From positions 78,208-142,207 of the forward strand of contig NZ_ATDN01000008.1 of assembly GCF_004014805.1 (NCBI RefSeq): a DNA stretch of 64,000 nucleotides, given 5' to 3'. The notes under the pieces are model-generated. The model worked only from the letters and a program-made list of their open reading frames with translations, searched no databases and was not told the origin of the DNA. A program made the translations under genes and the position numbers. The DNA comes from Mycolicibacterium elephantis DSM 44368. Lineage in GTDB: Bacteria; Actinomycetota; Actinomycetes; Mycobacteriales; Mycobacteriaceae. How positions within the stretch are numbered: position 1 is the stretch's first letter; each line of letters opens with the position of its first letter. Of the stretch, positions 40,984 through 51,333 are shown piece after piece.

Positions 40984-42393
40984 GTGGCTGGGCGGATACG
41001 TCGTGCGCGCGAATCCCTGCGAGCTCGTCGCGCATCCCGTGCTGATACGCGGCCCGACAATCGGCTCGCGGTGGCGGACGAAGCCTTGCTGGCAGAGCAT
41101 CACGCCGCCGACATGAACGTCATCATCCAGGTCACGTGGGTGTATAAACGTCCCGTCGACGTCGACGCGCTGCGACGGTTCCACTACTACCTCGGTCGGG
41201 GTCTGCTGGGGCGTCGCATCGAGCCCCCGGTGCTGCCGACAGCGCGGCATCGGTGGGTCGTCGATCGAGGACCGGTGGACATCGACATCGCCGAAACCCC
41301 CCGTCCGCGCGCAGAACTCAGCGACTGGGTGGACGAGCGCTCCCAACTGCCCATCGATCCCGAGAAGGGACCTGGCTGGCATATCGGCGTGCTTCCGATG
41401 ACCGACGGTTCGACAGGGATCTGCCTGGTGCTCTCGCACAACCTGATCGACGGCCTCGGCCTCGCCCTGGTGATCGTGGAAGCGGTCCTCGGCAAGACCC
41501 GCGAGCTCGGCTATCCGCTGCCACGATCGCGCACGCGAGGACGCGCAGTGCTTCAGGACGCCCGCCAGACGGCACGCGATCTTCCTGAGGTGGCGCGGGC
41601 ACTCACCACGGCGGCACGTCTGGCACGCAAGCAGGACCGTCCCCAACCTCCGAGGGAGCGGCCACGTCGGTCAAAAGCCCTCGCCGTGCCCGGCGATGAC
41701 GACGTCGTTCTCGTGCCCGCGATCACGATCTACATCGACCTCGACGATTGGGATGCGCGCGCGGCAGCGCTGCGCGGAGCCAGCCACACGATGGCCGCGG
41801 CGTTCGCCGCGAAGTTCGGCGAGCGAATCGGACGCTGGCGCGCCGATGACGGCTCGGTCACCCTGCAGATTCCCATCAGTGACCGCACCGAGGAGGACAC
41901 GCGTGCGATGGCGCTGTCGTATGCGCGGGTCAAGGTCGACCCGACCCCGCTGACGACGGACCTGAGCGACATCCGCGCCACCATCAAGCAGACGCTGCAC
42001 ACGATGAAGGAGACGCAGGAAGAGACCAAACAGCTTCTCTGGCTGCCCGCAATCACCCCTGAGCGTGCACTGAAGCGGATGGTGGCCAGGATGCCGGCCG
42101 ATCCCGATCAGCCGGTGTTCTGCTCCTACCTCGGCGATTTGAACTCGCTGATCGGTTGCCCGGCAGGCACCGCCGCCGAGTACGAGAACGCAAGGGGGAC
42201 CGGCCAACGGGAATCACGGCGGTTCCTCGACCAGATCGGTGGCCGAATGATCATTTTGTCCGGGCGCATCAACGGCAAGATCTTCATCAGCGTCGGCGCC
42301 TACCAACCGGGTGCCGAGAACACCAAGCCGGCCCTCCGCGAACTGGCCAAGCGGACGATGGCCGACTTCGACCTGACCGGCCACATCGACTGA
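40984..42393 (+). CDS. HxxxD-motif acyltransferase (WS/DGAT or Pap-like)
   Basis: A 469-aa member of the condensation-domain superfamily. The catalytic HNLID is at residues 152-156 (His152, Asp156), preceded by GICLVLS. A second family-like segment is LQIPISDRTEEDTRAMALSYARV, matching the P-I/V-S region of WS/DGAT and PapA proteins. It should transfer an acyl chain, probably from the adjacent PKS, onto a hydroxyl or amine of the product. GTG start at 40984 has AAAGGAGG seven bases upstream, an excellent site. Divergence from the standard PapA sequences makes the acceptor uncertain. Confidence 0.87.
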   Translation: MAGRIRRARESLRARRASRADTRPDNRLAVADEALLAEHHAADMNVIIQVTWVYKRPVDVDALRRFHYYLGRGLLGRRIEPPVLPTARHRWVVDRGPVDIDIAETPRPRAELSDWVDERSQLPIDPEKGPGWHIGVLPMTDGSTGICLVLSHNLIDGLGLALVIVEAVLGKTRELGYPLPRSRTRGRAVLQDARQTARDLPEVARALTTAARLARKQDRPQPPRERPRRSKALAVPGDDDVVLVPAITIYIDLDDWDARAAALRGASHTMAAAFAAKFGERIGRWRADDGSVTLQIPISDRTEEDTRAMALSYARVKVDPTPLTTDLSDIRATIKQTLHTMKETQEETKQLLWLPAITPERALKRMVARMPADPDQPVFCSYLGDLNSLIGCPAGTAAEYENARGTGQRESRRFLDQIGGRMIILSGRINGKIFISVGAYQPGAENTKPALRELAKRTMADFDLTGHID

Positions 42394-42416
42394 TCGGCCG
42401 GCCCTGGCCGCGCTGC

Positions 42417-42456
42417 CCGGAGCAGGCGGAGCCCAACGGCTCACGACCCGCTCCGG
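42417..42456. terminator. Possible bidirectional terminator hairpin
   Basis: Between the convergent acyltransferase and hemophore-like genes: outer arms CCGGAGC/GCTCCGG (42417-42423 and 42450-42456) around an inner GAGCC-CAAC-GGCTC stem (42429-42442). There is no T-tract. Moderate support only. Confidence 0.4.
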
Positions 42457-42468
42457 CCAGCGGTGCGA

Positions 42469-42807
42469 TCAGAAGCTGTTGCAGGTGGCGAAGGCCGCCT
42501 CGATCGCCGGGAGGTACGGCTGCATTTGCGGCGCGGTCGCGACATGTTGCGCGGTCTTCGCACGCTGCTCCGGCCCGGCGGCGAGGAACTCGTTCAGGCC
42601 CCGCTGCACGATCGGCGTTTGGTTGAACGCCGCAGCGACTTGTGGGTTCTGCGCCTCAAGCGCCGCCACCAGTTGCGTGTAGGTGCACGTGGTGTTGATG
42701 GCCGGGCCCAGGTCAGGAGCCGCGGATGCGACGCCGGCCCCGGCACCGAGCGACAGTGCGACACCGCCCACCACAACAGCCAGCCTGGTCATCGACAGTT
42801 GGATCAT
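42469..42807 (-). CDS. Hemophore-related secreted protein (Rv0203-like)
   Basis: A 112-aa protein with a classical Sec signal peptide: a short basic start, a hydrophobic LAVVVGGVALSLGAGAGV core and a cleavage site after ASA. The mature part is a small helical domain with TCTYTQLVAALEAQNP and two Cys (in TCTY and at TCNSF) likely forming a disulfide. That is the plan of the mycobacterial haem-binding Rv0203 family, annotated as hemophore-related. M. tuberculosis Rv0203 shuttles haem to MmpL3/MmpL11. Here the gene lies downstream of two mmpL genes on the same strand, 127 bp away. A role with those transporters is possible but not shown. I could not identify the haem-ligand residue with confidence. 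Confidence 0.85.
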   Translation of the reverse strand: MIQLSMTRLAVVVGGVALSLGAGAGVASAAPDLGPAINTTCTYTQLVAALEAQNPQVAAAFNQTPIVQRGLNEFLAAGPEQRAKTAQHVATAPQMQPYLPAIEAAFATCNSF

Positions 42808-42934
42808 GTACCGAATTCCTCCCTGACATGTGATCCCCGACCGTACAGACTCTAGTGGCCATTGCGGGATCTCCCCAAACTTTTTGGGAACGGGTTAGCC
42901 CGTCACTCCTCTATCGCGCGCGCCTTGAAAAGCG

Positions 42935-45793
42935 TTAGCTGACGGGGGTACTTGAGTCTCGGGAACGAAGACGCCGTGCCGCGGCGGCCGGACGTGGGTG
43001 CACCCGCAGCGGCCACCAGAACCACCGGCCCAGCAGCGCCGCGATCGACGGCGTCATGAACGCGCGCACCACCAACGTGTCGAACAACAGGCCCATCCCG
43101 ATGGTGGAGCCCACCTGACCGATGATGCGCAGGTCGCTGACCACCATCGACAGCATCGTGAAGGCGAAGACCAGACCGGCGGCCGTCACGACCTTGCCGC
43201 TGCCGCCCATGGCCCGGATGATGCCGGTGTTCAACCCGGCGCCGATCTCCTCTTTCATCCGCGACACCAGCAGCAGGTTGTAGTCCGACCCGACCGCCAG
43301 CAGGATGATCACCGACATCGCCAACACGAGCCAGTGCAACTCGATGCCGAGGATGTGCTGCCAGATCAGCACCGAGAGCCCGAACGCCGCGGCCAGCGAA
43401 AGCGTCACGGTCCCAACGATCACCAGAGCCGCGACCAGGCTTCGAGTGATGATCAGCATGATGGAAAAGATCAGACAGACCGCCGCTGTCGCCGCGATCA
43501 ACAGGTCGTATGCGGACCCGTCGCGTAGATCTTTGAAGGTGGGGGCCGCACCGGCCAGGTGGATCTTGGCGTTCTCCAGCGGAGTGACCTTCAGGGCCTC
43601 CTCGGCGGCCGTGCGGACGGCGTCGACGCGCGAGATGCCTTCGGGCGTCCCCGGGTCGTCCCGATGCGTGATGATCAGGCGGAGGGCCTTCCCGTCCGGC
43701 GAGAAGAAGAGCTCCATGGCCCGCTTGAAGTCCTCGTTCTCGAACACCTCGGGCGGCAGGTAGAACGAATCGTCGTTCTGGGCCTCGTCGTAGATCCTGC
43801 CCATCGCGGTGGCGTTCTGCGTCGTGTCGTCGACCAGCGCCAGCATGCCCGACATGGTGCTGTACGTGGTCAGCAGCATGGTGCGCATGGCTTTCATGGT
43901 CGCGATCATCGGCGGGAACTGGACGAGCAGTTCCTTCTGGAGGTAGTTGAGTTGATCGACCTGTTCCAGGATCTGGTGCATCTGCACGCTGATCTGGTCG
44001 GTGCCGTCGAGCCCTTCGAATATCGATCTGATCGCCCAACAGATCGGGATGTTGTAGCAGTGCGGTTCCCAGAACAGATAGTTGCGAAGCGGCCGGAAGA
44101 AGTCGTCGAAATTGGCGATGTTGTCGCGCAATTCGTCGGTGATCTCCGAGATTTCCTTGTTGACCAGCGTCGTCTCATTGGTGATGTCGCTGATCTGTTG
44201 CATCAGCGAATAGGTGCGCTCCATCTGGCTGATCATCTTGTCCATGTTCTCGACCTGGTCCAGCATGCCCTCGACGCGCTCTTTTCCGAACGGGAGGATC
44301 TGCATCATGCCGGCGCTTTGCAGGCTGAGCTGAAACGGAATGGAGGTGCGCTCGATCGGGGTGCCCTCCGGCCGGGTGATCGACTGCACGGACGCGATAC
44401 CGGGAACCGCGAAAATGCGCTTGGCCAGTTTGTGCAGAACCACGAAGTCCGCTGGATTGCGCATGTCGTGGTCGGCTTCGAGAATCAGGATGTCGGGCAT
44501 CATCCGTGATTCCGGGAAATGCCGCTCAGCCGCCGCGTATCCCTCGTTCGCGGGAATGTCCTGAGGCACGTAGAGCCGGTCGTCGTAGCTGGTCTTGTAT
44601 CCCGGCAATGCCAGTAGCCCGATCAGCGCCACCGCGCACGACCCGATCAGGATGGGCGCAGGCCACCTGACGATGGCCGTCCCCAACCGTCGCCATCGGC
44701 GGACCATCACCTTGCGTTTGGGCTCGAACAGCCCGAAGCGGCTTCCGACGGCGATCACGGCCGGAATCAACGTCAGTGCCACCGCGACCGCGACGACCAT
44801 ACCCACCGCGGAGGGAATGCCCATCGTCTGGAAGTACGGCAGCCGGGTGAAGTTGAGACAGAAGATGGCGCCCGCGATGGTCAAACCTGAGGCCAGCACC
44901 ACCTTGGCCACGCTGCGATAGGTGGTGAAGAACGCCGTTTCCCGGTCCTCGCCGGCTTGGCGGGCCTCGTGATAGCGGCCGGTGAAGAAGATGCCGTAAT
45001 CGGTGCCGACGGCGATGCCGAGGGACACCAGCAGGTTGACCGCGAACGTCGAAAGCCCGAGGATGCCCTGATCGCCGAGGAACGCGACGACTCCCCTGGC
45101 CGCCTGCACCTGGATTCCCACCATGAGTAGCAGGAGGATGACGGTGGTGATCGAGCGGTACACGAAAAGCAACATCGTGAAGATCACCGCGAGGGTCACC
45201 AGGGTGATCGTGATGATCGACTTGTCGCCCGCGTGGTTCATGTCGGCAACCAACGGCGCCGGGCCTGTGACGTAGGCCTTGACCCCCGGCGGCGCCGGTG
45301 TGCGTTCCACGATGTCGCGGACCGCTTCCACGGACTCGTTGGCCAGCAATTCGCCCTGGTTCCCGGCAAGGTTCAGCTGCACGTAGGCAGCCATCCGGTC
45401 GGGGCTCTCCACGCCGGACGCCGTGAGCGAATCACCCCAGTAATCCTGGACGTGCTGCACATGCCTGGTGTCGGCCCTCAGCTCGCGGATCAACTCGTCG
45501 TAATAGAGGTGTGCCTCTTCGCCGAGCGGCTCCTGGCCCTCCAGCACGATCATCGCCATGCTGTCGGAATCGGATTCTTCGAACACCTCACCCATGCGCT
45601 GCATGGCTTTGAACGACGGTGCGTCCTTGGGAATCACCGACACGGAGCTTTCCCGGCCGACCTGTTCCAGCGACGGAATCACGAAGGTCGCCACGGCGAT
45701 GAGGGCCAACCAGCCGATGATGATCGGCACCGCCAACCGATAGATGATCCGGGCGACCAGTGACCGGCCCTGGTCGACCTTCAGGTCGCTCAT
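42935..45793 (-). CDS. mmpL4a: MmpL4-family RND transporter (second copy)
   Basis: A 952-aa RND transporter: TM1 near the N-terminus, a first periplasmic domain (about residues 50-190), TM2-6 with [20 protein letters not shown] (the MmpL signature), a second large periplasmic part rich in heptad-like helices with a Cys pair, then TM7-12 containing [17 protein letters not shown], where the paired GTDYG and GSDYN motifs contain the Asp-Tyr pairs of the proton relay. It is the downstream gene of the mmpS-mmpL-mmpL operon (40 bp gap). GPL export in M. smegmatis uses just such an MmpL4a/MmpL4b/MmpS4 trio. The a/b assignment is by gene order, not alignment. Confidence 0.95.
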   Translation of the reverse strand: MSDLKVDQGRSLVARIIYRLAVPIIIGWLALIAVATFVIPSLEQVGRESSVSVIPKDAPSFKAMQRMGEVFEESDSDSMAMIVLEGQEPLGEEAHLYYDELIRELRADTRHVQHVQDYWGDSLTASGVESPDRMAAYVQLNLAGNQGELLANESVEAVRDIVERTPAPPGVKAYVTGPAPLVADMNHAGDKSIITITLVTLAVIFTMLLFVYRSITTVILLLLMVGIQVQAARGVVAFLGDQGILGLSTFAVNLLVSLGIAVGTDYGIFFTGRYHEARQAGEDRETAFFTTYRSVAKVVLASGLTIAGAIFCLNFTRLPYFQTMGIPSAVGMVVAVAVALTLIPAVIAVGSRFGLFEPKRKVMVRRWRRLGTAIVRWPAPILIGSCAVALIGLLALPGYKTSYDDRLYVPQDIPANEGYAAAERHFPESRMMPDILILEADHDMRNPADFVVLHKLAKRIFAVPGIASVQSITRPEGTPIERTSIPFQLSLQSAGMMQILPFGKERVEGMLDQVENMDKMISQMERTYSLMQQISDITNETTLVNKEISEITDELRDNIANFDDFFRPLRNYLFWEPHCYNIPICWAIRSIFEGLDGTDQISVQMHQILEQVDQLNYLQKELLVQFPPMIATMKAMRTMLLTTYSTMSGMLALVDDTTQNATAMGRIYDEAQNDDSFYLPPEVFENEDFKRAMELFFSPDGKALRLIITHRDDPGTPEGISRVDAVRTAAEEALKVTPLENAKIHLAGAAPTFKDLRDGSAYDLLIAATAAVCLIFSIMLIITRSLVAALVIVGTVTLSLAAAFGLSVLIWQHILGIELHWLVLAMSVIILLAVGSDYNLLLVSRMKEEIGAGLNTGIIRAMGGSGKVVTAAGLVFAFTMLSMVVSDLRIIGQVGSTIGMGLLFDTLVVRAFMTPSIAALLGRWFWWPLRVHPRPAAAARRLRSRDSSTPVS

Positions 45794-45833
45794 GCGGCCT
45801 TCACCGGGAAGGAGGTATACGCGTTCATCGCCG

Positions 45834-48737
45834 CTAGCGCTCGTCCCTTTGCAGAAGGGAACGCACCAGCGGCCGTGGGTCTCGTCCGCGCCGTGCTGCG
45901 GCGACGGGGCGCGGGTGCACCCGCAGCGGCCACCAGAACCACCGCCCCAGCAGCGCCGCGATCGACGGCGTCATGAACGCGCGCACCACCAACGTGTCGA
46001 ACAGCAGCCCGACCCCGATCGTGGAACCGAGCTGGCCGATGGTCTGCAGGTCGCTGACCACCATCGACAGCATCGTGAAGGCGAAGACCAGACCCGCAGT
46101 CGTCACCACCTTGCCGCTGCCGCCCATGGCCCGGATGATGCCGGTGTTCAACCCGGCGCCGATCTCCTCTTTCATCCGTGACACCAGCAGCAGGTTGTAG
46201 TCCGACCCGACCGCCAACAGGATGATCACCGACATCGCCAGCACGACCCAGTTCAGCGGGATCCCAAGGATGTGCTGCCAGATCAGCACCGACATCCCGA
46301 ACGCCGCGCCCAGCGAAAGCGCCACCGTCCCAACGATCACCAGGGCCGCGATGAAGCTGCGCGTGATGATCAGCATGATGGAAAAGATCAGACAGAGCGC
46401 CGCTGTCGCCGCGATCAACAGGTCGTAGGTCGAGCCTTCGACGATGTCTTTGACCGACGCCGCGGTGCCGGTGAGGTAGATGTCGGCGCTTTGCAGCGGC
46501 GTTCCCTTGAGCGCCTCCTCCGCGGCGGTCATGATCGGGTCGACGCGCGACATCCCCTCCGTCGTCGCGGGGTCGCCCCGCTGGGAGATGAGCATGCGCG
46601 CGGCCTTGCCGTCCGGTGACAGGAAGACATCCATGACGCGCTTGAAGTCTTCGTTCTCGAAAATCTCCGGCGGAAGATAGAACGAGTCGTCGTTCTTGGC
46701 GGCGTTGAACGCCTTGCCCATCGCGGTGGCGTTCTCGGTGGTCTCCTCCATCTGCGAGAGGATCCCGGACATGGTGCTGTGCATCGTCAGCATCATCTGT
46801 CGGGTATCTCGCATGGTCTGGATCATCACCGGGAACTGCTCGGCCATCTGCGGCAGAAGCTGATCCAGTCGATCCAGGTTTTCGACCAGCCCGCGAAGTT
46901 TGACGGTGATCTGGTCGACGCCGTCGAGCGTGTCAAAGACGGACCTGACCGCGAAGCACAGCGGAATGTTGTAACAGTGCGGCTCCCAATACAGGTAGTT
47001 CCGGATCGGCCGGAAGAAGTCGTCGAAGTTGGCTACGTTGTCGCGCAACCGGTTCGTGATGTCTTCCAGTTCATGCGTGTTCGCGACCATCTCATGAGTC
47101 GTGTCGACCATTTCCTCGGTCAGCGCCTGCATCCGCTGCATGATCGCGATCGTCTCGAGCATGTCGTCGGCCTGCACGAGCAGGTCGTCCATGCGCGCCC
47201 GCTGGAAAGGGATCAACTGCGACTGGCTCGCGCTGCTCATGCTGAGCATGAACGGAATCGTGGTGTTGTTGAGCGGTTCTCCGCCCGGGCGGGTGATGGC
47301 TTGCACCCGCGACACGCCTTCCACGGCCTGAACGGCCTTGGCGAGTTTGTTCAACACCAGGAAGTCCGCTGGATTGCGCATGTCGTGATCGGCCTCGACC
47401 AGCAGAATGTCGGGGGCCATCATCAGCGACTGGGGAAAATGTCGCTCAGCGGCCGCGTATCCCACGCTGGCGGGAATGTCTTGCGGAAGATATTTCTGGT
47501 CGTTGTAACTGGCCTGGTAACCCGGCAACGCCAGGAGACCGATGAGCGAAATGGCCAGAGTCGCGGCCAGGATGGGTGCGGGCCACCGAACGATCGCCGT
47601 ACCGATCCGGCGCCACCGACGGACCGCGAGTTTCCGCTTCGGTTCGAACAACCGGATGCGACTGCCCGCGGCGATCACGGCCGGCACCAGCGTGACGGCC
47701 ACCAGCACCGCGGCGACCATGCCGACCGCGGTGGGAACACCCAACGTCTGGTAGACGGGCAGCCTGGTGAACCGCAGGCACAGCACCGCTCCGGCGATCG
47801 TGAGGCCCGACGCCACCACCACCTTGGCCACGCTGTGGTAGGTGGTGTAGAACGCTGATTCCCGGTCCTCGCCGGCTTGACGTGCCTCCTGATAGCGGCC
47901 GGTGAAGAAGATGCCGTAATCGGTTCCGGCGGCGATCGCGAGCGGCACCAGCAGGTTGACCACAAACGTCGTGATGCCGATGACCTGTAGATCGCCCAGT
48001 AATGCGACCGTCCCCCTGGCGACCAGCAACTCGACGACGACGATCACGAGCAGAAGGGCGACGGTGATCACCGATCGGTAGACCAGCAGCAACATCGTGA
48101 AGATCACCGTGAAGCTCAACGAGGTCACGAGGGCGACCGTCCGGTTGCCTGCAGGGCCGAGATCCGCGGCGAACGCGGCGGGGCCGGTGACGTAGGCCTG
48201 CACACCGGGCGGCGGGGACGTCCGCTCCACGATCTCCCGCACGGCTCGCACGGAGTCGTTCGCCGAGGTGCCATCCCGATTGGCGGTGAGGTTCACCTGC
48301 ACATATGTGGCCTTGCCGTCGGCGCTCTGCGCAGCGGCCTCGGTGATCGCATCGCCCCAGAAGTCCTGGACGTGCTGTACGTGGGTGGTGTCGGCCCGCA
48401 GCTCCCGGATCAGCTCGTTGTAGTAGGCGTGCGCGTCATCGCCGAGGGGTTCCTCACCCTCCAGCACGATCATCGCCACCGCGCCCGAATTGGCCTCTCC
48501 GAACACTTCACCCATGCGCTGCATCGCCTGAAACGACGGTGCGGCGATCGGGTTCATCTCGACCGCGTTTTCCTTCTCGACCAGCTCCAGGGAGGGCACG
48601 GCGGTGGTCAGGAAGAAGGCGATCGCCAACCACACGAGGATGATCGGCACCGAGAAGCGATAGACCATCCGGGCCACGAATGGCCGACGTTTGGCCGTCT
48701 GCAACGGCTGCGTCGTGGGTTCGCTGGCGTGGGTCAT
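45834..48737 (-). CDS. mmpL4b: MmpL4-family RND transporter (first copy)
   Basis: A 967-aa paralogue of the adjacent mmpL, with the same order: [20 protein letters not shown] in the TM4 region and [17 protein letters not shown] in TM10, and a central periplasmic helical segment with a Cys pair (HCYNIPLC). Its ATG overlaps the mmpS stop as ATGA, so translation is coupled. The last 200 residues are nearly identical to those of the downstream copy. The MmpL family uses proton motive force to move lipids to the periplasm and cell surface. In context it should export the lipoglycopeptide. The C-terminal tail after TM12 is short and basic. Confidence 0.95.
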   Translation of the reverse strand: MTHASEPTTQPLQTAKRRPFVARMVYRFSVPIILVWLAIAFFLTTAVPSLELVEKENAVEMNPIAAPSFQAMQRMGEVFGEANSGAVAMIVLEGEEPLGDDAHAYYNELIRELRADTTHVQHVQDFWGDAITEAAAQSADGKATYVQVNLTANRDGTSANDSVRAVREIVERTSPPPGVQAYVTGPAAFAADLGPAGNRTVALVTSLSFTVIFTMLLLVYRSVITVALLLVIVVVELLVARGTVALLGDLQVIGITTFVVNLLVPLAIAAGTDYGIFFTGRYQEARQAGEDRESAFYTTYHSVAKVVVASGLTIAGAVLCLRFTRLPVYQTLGVPTAVGMVAAVLVAVTLVPAVIAAGSRIRLFEPKRKLAVRRWRRIGTAIVRWPAPILAATLAISLIGLLALPGYQASYNDQKYLPQDIPASVGYAAAERHFPQSLMMAPDILLVEADHDMRNPADFLVLNKLAKAVQAVEGVSRVQAITRPGGEPLNNTTIPFMLSMSSASQSQLIPFQRARMDDLLVQADDMLETIAIMQRMQALTEEMVDTTHEMVANTHELEDITNRLRDNVANFDDFFRPIRNYLYWEPHCYNIPLCFAVRSVFDTLDGVDQITVKLRGLVENLDRLDQLLPQMAEQFPVMIQTMRDTRQMMLTMHSTMSGILSQMEETTENATAMGKAFNAAKNDDSFYLPPEIFENEDFKRVMDVFLSPDGKAARMLISQRGDPATTEGMSRVDPIMTAAEEALKGTPLQSADIYLTGTAASVKDIVEGSTYDLLIAATAALCLIFSIMLIITRSFIAALVIVGTVALSLGAAFGMSVLIWQHILGIPLNWVVLAMSVIILLAVGSDYNLLLVSRMKEEIGAGLNTGIIRAMGGSGKVVTTAGLVFAFTMLSMVVSDLQTIGQLGSTIGVGLLFDTLVVRAFMTPSIAALLGRWFWWPLRVHPRPVAAARRGRDPRPLVRSLLQRDER

Positions 48738-49165
48738 GCGGCCTTCAACACGCAGTAGGTGAACGCGTTCACGCCTTGGCGCACTCGTTCGGCTTCGACC
48801 TTGTCGCCCACGGTGATGCGGCAGCCGATGGTGTCACCGGTTCCTTGCGCCGAGATGCTGCCGATGGCCGTCGCCTCCGAGATCGGAAACTCCACCGACC
48901 ACGGCAGCGGGGCGCCCTCGACCCGCTGCGGGTCGGCGTTGTCATCGAAATAGCTGATGTCCGCCACGGATCCCGGCGGGCCGAATACCTCATACGTGAG
49001 GTGCTTCGGGTTGTGGGGCCGGCGCTCCTCAGTATCGGTGCTGGCATACGTGGGGCGGTGCTCGTTGCCGAAGACGTTGTGCAACCGCGACACGGTGAAC
49101 CCGCCTGCCACGGCCACGACCGCGATGACGAGCGGGATCCACAGCCGCCTCAGAATCCTGAAAAT
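48734..49165 (-). CDS. mmpS4: MmpS4-family membrane-anchored accessory protein
   Basis: A 143-aa protein with one N-terminal TM helix ([16 protein letters not shown]) and a periplasmic beta-sandwich domain: [32 protein letters not shown] and [16 protein letters not shown] with a Cys pair (IGC and TYC). This is the MmpS4/5 pattern, and residues from the TM helix onward align closely with M. tuberculosis MmpS4. The nearest standard start, GTG 49117, would cut off the front of the TM helix. Reading upstream in frame there is no ATG, GTG or TTG. ATT at 49163-49165 lies just after AGAAGGGA at ideal spacing and restores the full helix; CTG at 49153 is a second choice. MmpS proteins act as adaptors of MmpL exporters. 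Confidence 0.88.
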   Translation of the reverse strand: MFRILRRLWIPLVIAVVAVAGGFTVSRLHNVFGNEHRPTYASTDTEERRPHNPKHLTYEVFGPPGSVADISYFDDNADPQRVEGAPLPWSVEFPISEATAIGSISAQGTGDTIGCRITVGDKVEAERVRQGVNAFTYCVLKAA

Positions 49166-50046
49166 GTCAGATTCCCTTCTGTTCCAAGTCCTGGTGCCGT
49201 GAGGCTGCTCGGTCGGCCATGCAACTGCGCGCTTGCCGCGACGCGCCAGACGGCGTTCCTAAGACGCGGTGTCGCGCAGGCGAGCCGTGCGGTGGTCACC
49301 GCAAATGCGCGGCGCCCCCGGGAGCACAACCCGATCGTGGAGGGTGCTCCGTGCTGCTCCTCCCAAAATCCGGTCATTCCCGACGAGATCGTAATCCATT
49401 CGTCCTGCGTAGTACGCCCAGTCCCAAGATTCTCAGGAACCTCACCGGCAAATCAGATCATGGACGTTAATTTCCCGCAAAACCGCCCCGCGCGCCGATG
49501 GTGCGCCCGCAGGAAAAGGGTGGTTCTAGCAGGGCACGGGCGGGATCGAGACAGCGTCGTCGGCACCCGTCCGCCGAGCCGACCACATCGGCACGGCTTT
49601 GTCGCCCGAGCACGCGAAAAGCCGGATTGACCGACGTGATCTGTTGCAGATATTGGGCATTCGCTCGCCGGTGATCGAGCGGGTACGGGGTGGAAGCGCG
49701 CCGCACGGCCCGGCCGACCCGGCCGGACCGCTTTTGGTCGGTGATCCGCGTTCGCTAGGACAATCGGCATGCCCGCGGGTGGCGACGCCGGTTCGGGCCT
49801 GGGGCGGGAGCGACCCCTGCGGGCGCACGCTGCAACGGCGGGGTTCACCCCCTCTCGGACGAGCTGGCGTGGGTTCCCGGTGCGGGCATGTTGGTGTCCG
49901 CATACGGCAGGGACCGCCGTCCTGCTCGGTGTTTCGCCTCCCCGGGACAACGACGGGCGGCTGGTGCCAGCAATTTCTCGGTCGAGTCGTGTTCGGATCG
50001 GAGGCGCGTGCGCACGGTCGCCGGCCTCCTGTTGCGCCCCGCGGGC
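49166..50046. other. Intergenic region between mmpS operon and the cleavage-enzyme gene
   Basis: About 880 bp. Several frames cross it on both strands, but their translations are Arg/Pro/Gly-rich with no domain-like order and no good ribosome sites. It must hold the mmpS-mmpL promoter. I see no clear operator, tRNA or insertion sequence. Confidence 0.45.
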
Positions 50047-51282
50047 TCAGATCGGGTTTCTCCCACTCGCCACCGAGCGGGCATGAGCGGGGACCGGGGC
50101 GTCATCGGGCAACTCGACCCTGATCGCGCGTTCGGGGCAGGCCGCGGCGCCGTCGATGGCCTTCTGGTAGAGGTCCTCGCCGACGTAAGGTTTGACGACG
50201 ACGCAGTAGCCCTCCGCGTCGGCTTGGTATATCTCCGGGGCATGCGAATAGCACACGCCCCATCCCATACAGCGGTTCCGGTTGACGACCACTTTCACCA
50301 TTTCGCTGTCGTCCACCGCGGGTGCGGCGAAACGTGCCCGCATGTCGTCTTGTGTCGCCGGGCTGAGCCCTCGCTTGGTGATCAGGTTGACCGCGCGGTC
50401 CACCAGCTGGGCGTTGCCGGTCCGCCGGAGTAGCGATGGGCAGTCCCCGATGCCCACCCGGATGCCCAGCCCTCGGTCCAGTGCATGCTCCCAAAGCTCT
50501 TGACACCGTTCGGCAGAGCTCATCGCGTAGGGGACGACGACGATCTCGCGGTCGATCCACTTGGGGATCCGTGAGACCAGGAAGTCGAGGACGTCGGGGT
50601 CGGGCTCGTTGTGCGACACCCACCGATCGGAGAAGAACAGCTTGATGTTCAACGGTTCCCGCAAGATCCCGATCCGGGCTGCCAACGTCACCCAGCGCAG
50701 GTCGACGGCGTTGTACACCGCGATGCTGGGCACCAGCCCGAGGGCCTTGAACCGGTCGAGTTCGGGAGGATATGTCGGGTGTGAGCCGTTGGACCGCTCG
50801 CTCACCTCGAACCGGCTCTCGTCTTCGCACCACGCGACGTTCTCGACGTGCTGGGCCGGGGCGAACGGCGCGAGCAACAACGCGGCGCCGGACGGTGGGC
50901 GCTCGGCCAACGCCCAGATGTGCTCGAGGTTGCCGGTGTAGCCGGGGTAGGCCAGCGGATCGACATCGCGGGCCACGGTGGACAGGACGGCGCGGGAGAC
51001 CTCGTCGTCGGCCCAGGCTTGTCGGCCGTCGTCGTAGCGGGCGTGGTAGTGGACCACGGTGGCCCCGTGCCGGATGCACTCCACGACATCGCGGGCCGTC
51101 TCGTCGGCGCCGTACGGCACGTTCGGGTTCTCGTCCTTACTGGCCTCCCCGTTCACGGAGACTTCCAGGTACACCTTGCCGTCGTCGCGAAAGCTCACTG
51201 CATCACGCCCTTTCTTCGCCGGTGCCCCCAGCACCTCGCCGGCGGGCACCGGCGCTCGCAGCCGAAAAGTCGCTCTGGCCAA
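50047..51282 (-). CDS. Beta-keto acid cleavage enzyme (BKACE/DUF849) fused to a [3Fe-4S]-type ferredoxin
   Basis: A 411-aa two-domain protein. Residues about 30-330 match the BKACE (PF05853) barrel: the zinc-binding HxH is in VVHYHARYDDG, followed by YPGYTGN and IAVYNAVD, with RVGIGDCP near the C-terminal end of the barrel. Those enzymes condense a beta-keto acid with acetyl-CoA and release acetoacetate. Residues about 335-400 are a small ferredoxin: RCMGWGVCYSHAPEIY and AACPERAI, giving C-x5-C and C-P, the three-Cys pattern of [3Fe-4S] mycobacterial ferredoxins. A join of these two functions is not one I know from a described protein. Start ATG 51282. The gene is divergent from a stand-alone ferredoxin. 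Confidence 0.9.
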   Translation of the reverse strand: MARATFRLRAPVPAGEVLGAPAKKGRDAVSFRDDGKVYLEVSVNGEASKDENPNVPYGADETARDVVECIRHGATVVHYHARYDDGRQAWADDEVSRAVLSTVARDVDPLAYPGYTGNLEHIWALAERPPSGAALLLAPFAPAQHVENVAWCEDESRFEVSERSNGSHPTYPPELDRFKALGLVPSIAVYNAVDLRWVTLAARIGILREPLNIKLFFSDRWVSHNEPDPDVLDFLVSRIPKWIDREIVVVPYAMSSAERCQELWEHALDRGLGIRVGIGDCPSLLRRTGNAQLVDRAVNLITKRGLSPATQDDMRARFAAPAVDDSEMVKVVVNRNRCMGWGVCYSHAPEIYQADAEGYCVVVKPYVGEDLYQKAIDGAAACPERAIRVELPDDAPVPAHARSVASGRNPI

Positions 51283-51304
51283 TGCGTCCGGTGACGGACT
51301 AGAG

Positions 51305-51333
51305 TTTACACAAGTATCAATTGTAAAAATACT
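51305..51333 (+). promoter_or_regulatory. Promoter/operator between divergent ferredoxin genes
   Basis: TTTACA (51305-51310) and AATACT (51328-51333) are separated by exactly 17 bp, a near-consensus vegetative promoter for the ferredoxin gene at 51402. TTTACA also pairs with TGTAAA (51322-51327) as a perfect 6-bp inverted repeat with an 11-bp spacer, as expected for a dimeric TetR/GntR-type repressor. It lies 22 bp from the start of the divergent BKACE gene, so one regulator could control both. Confidence 0.55.
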
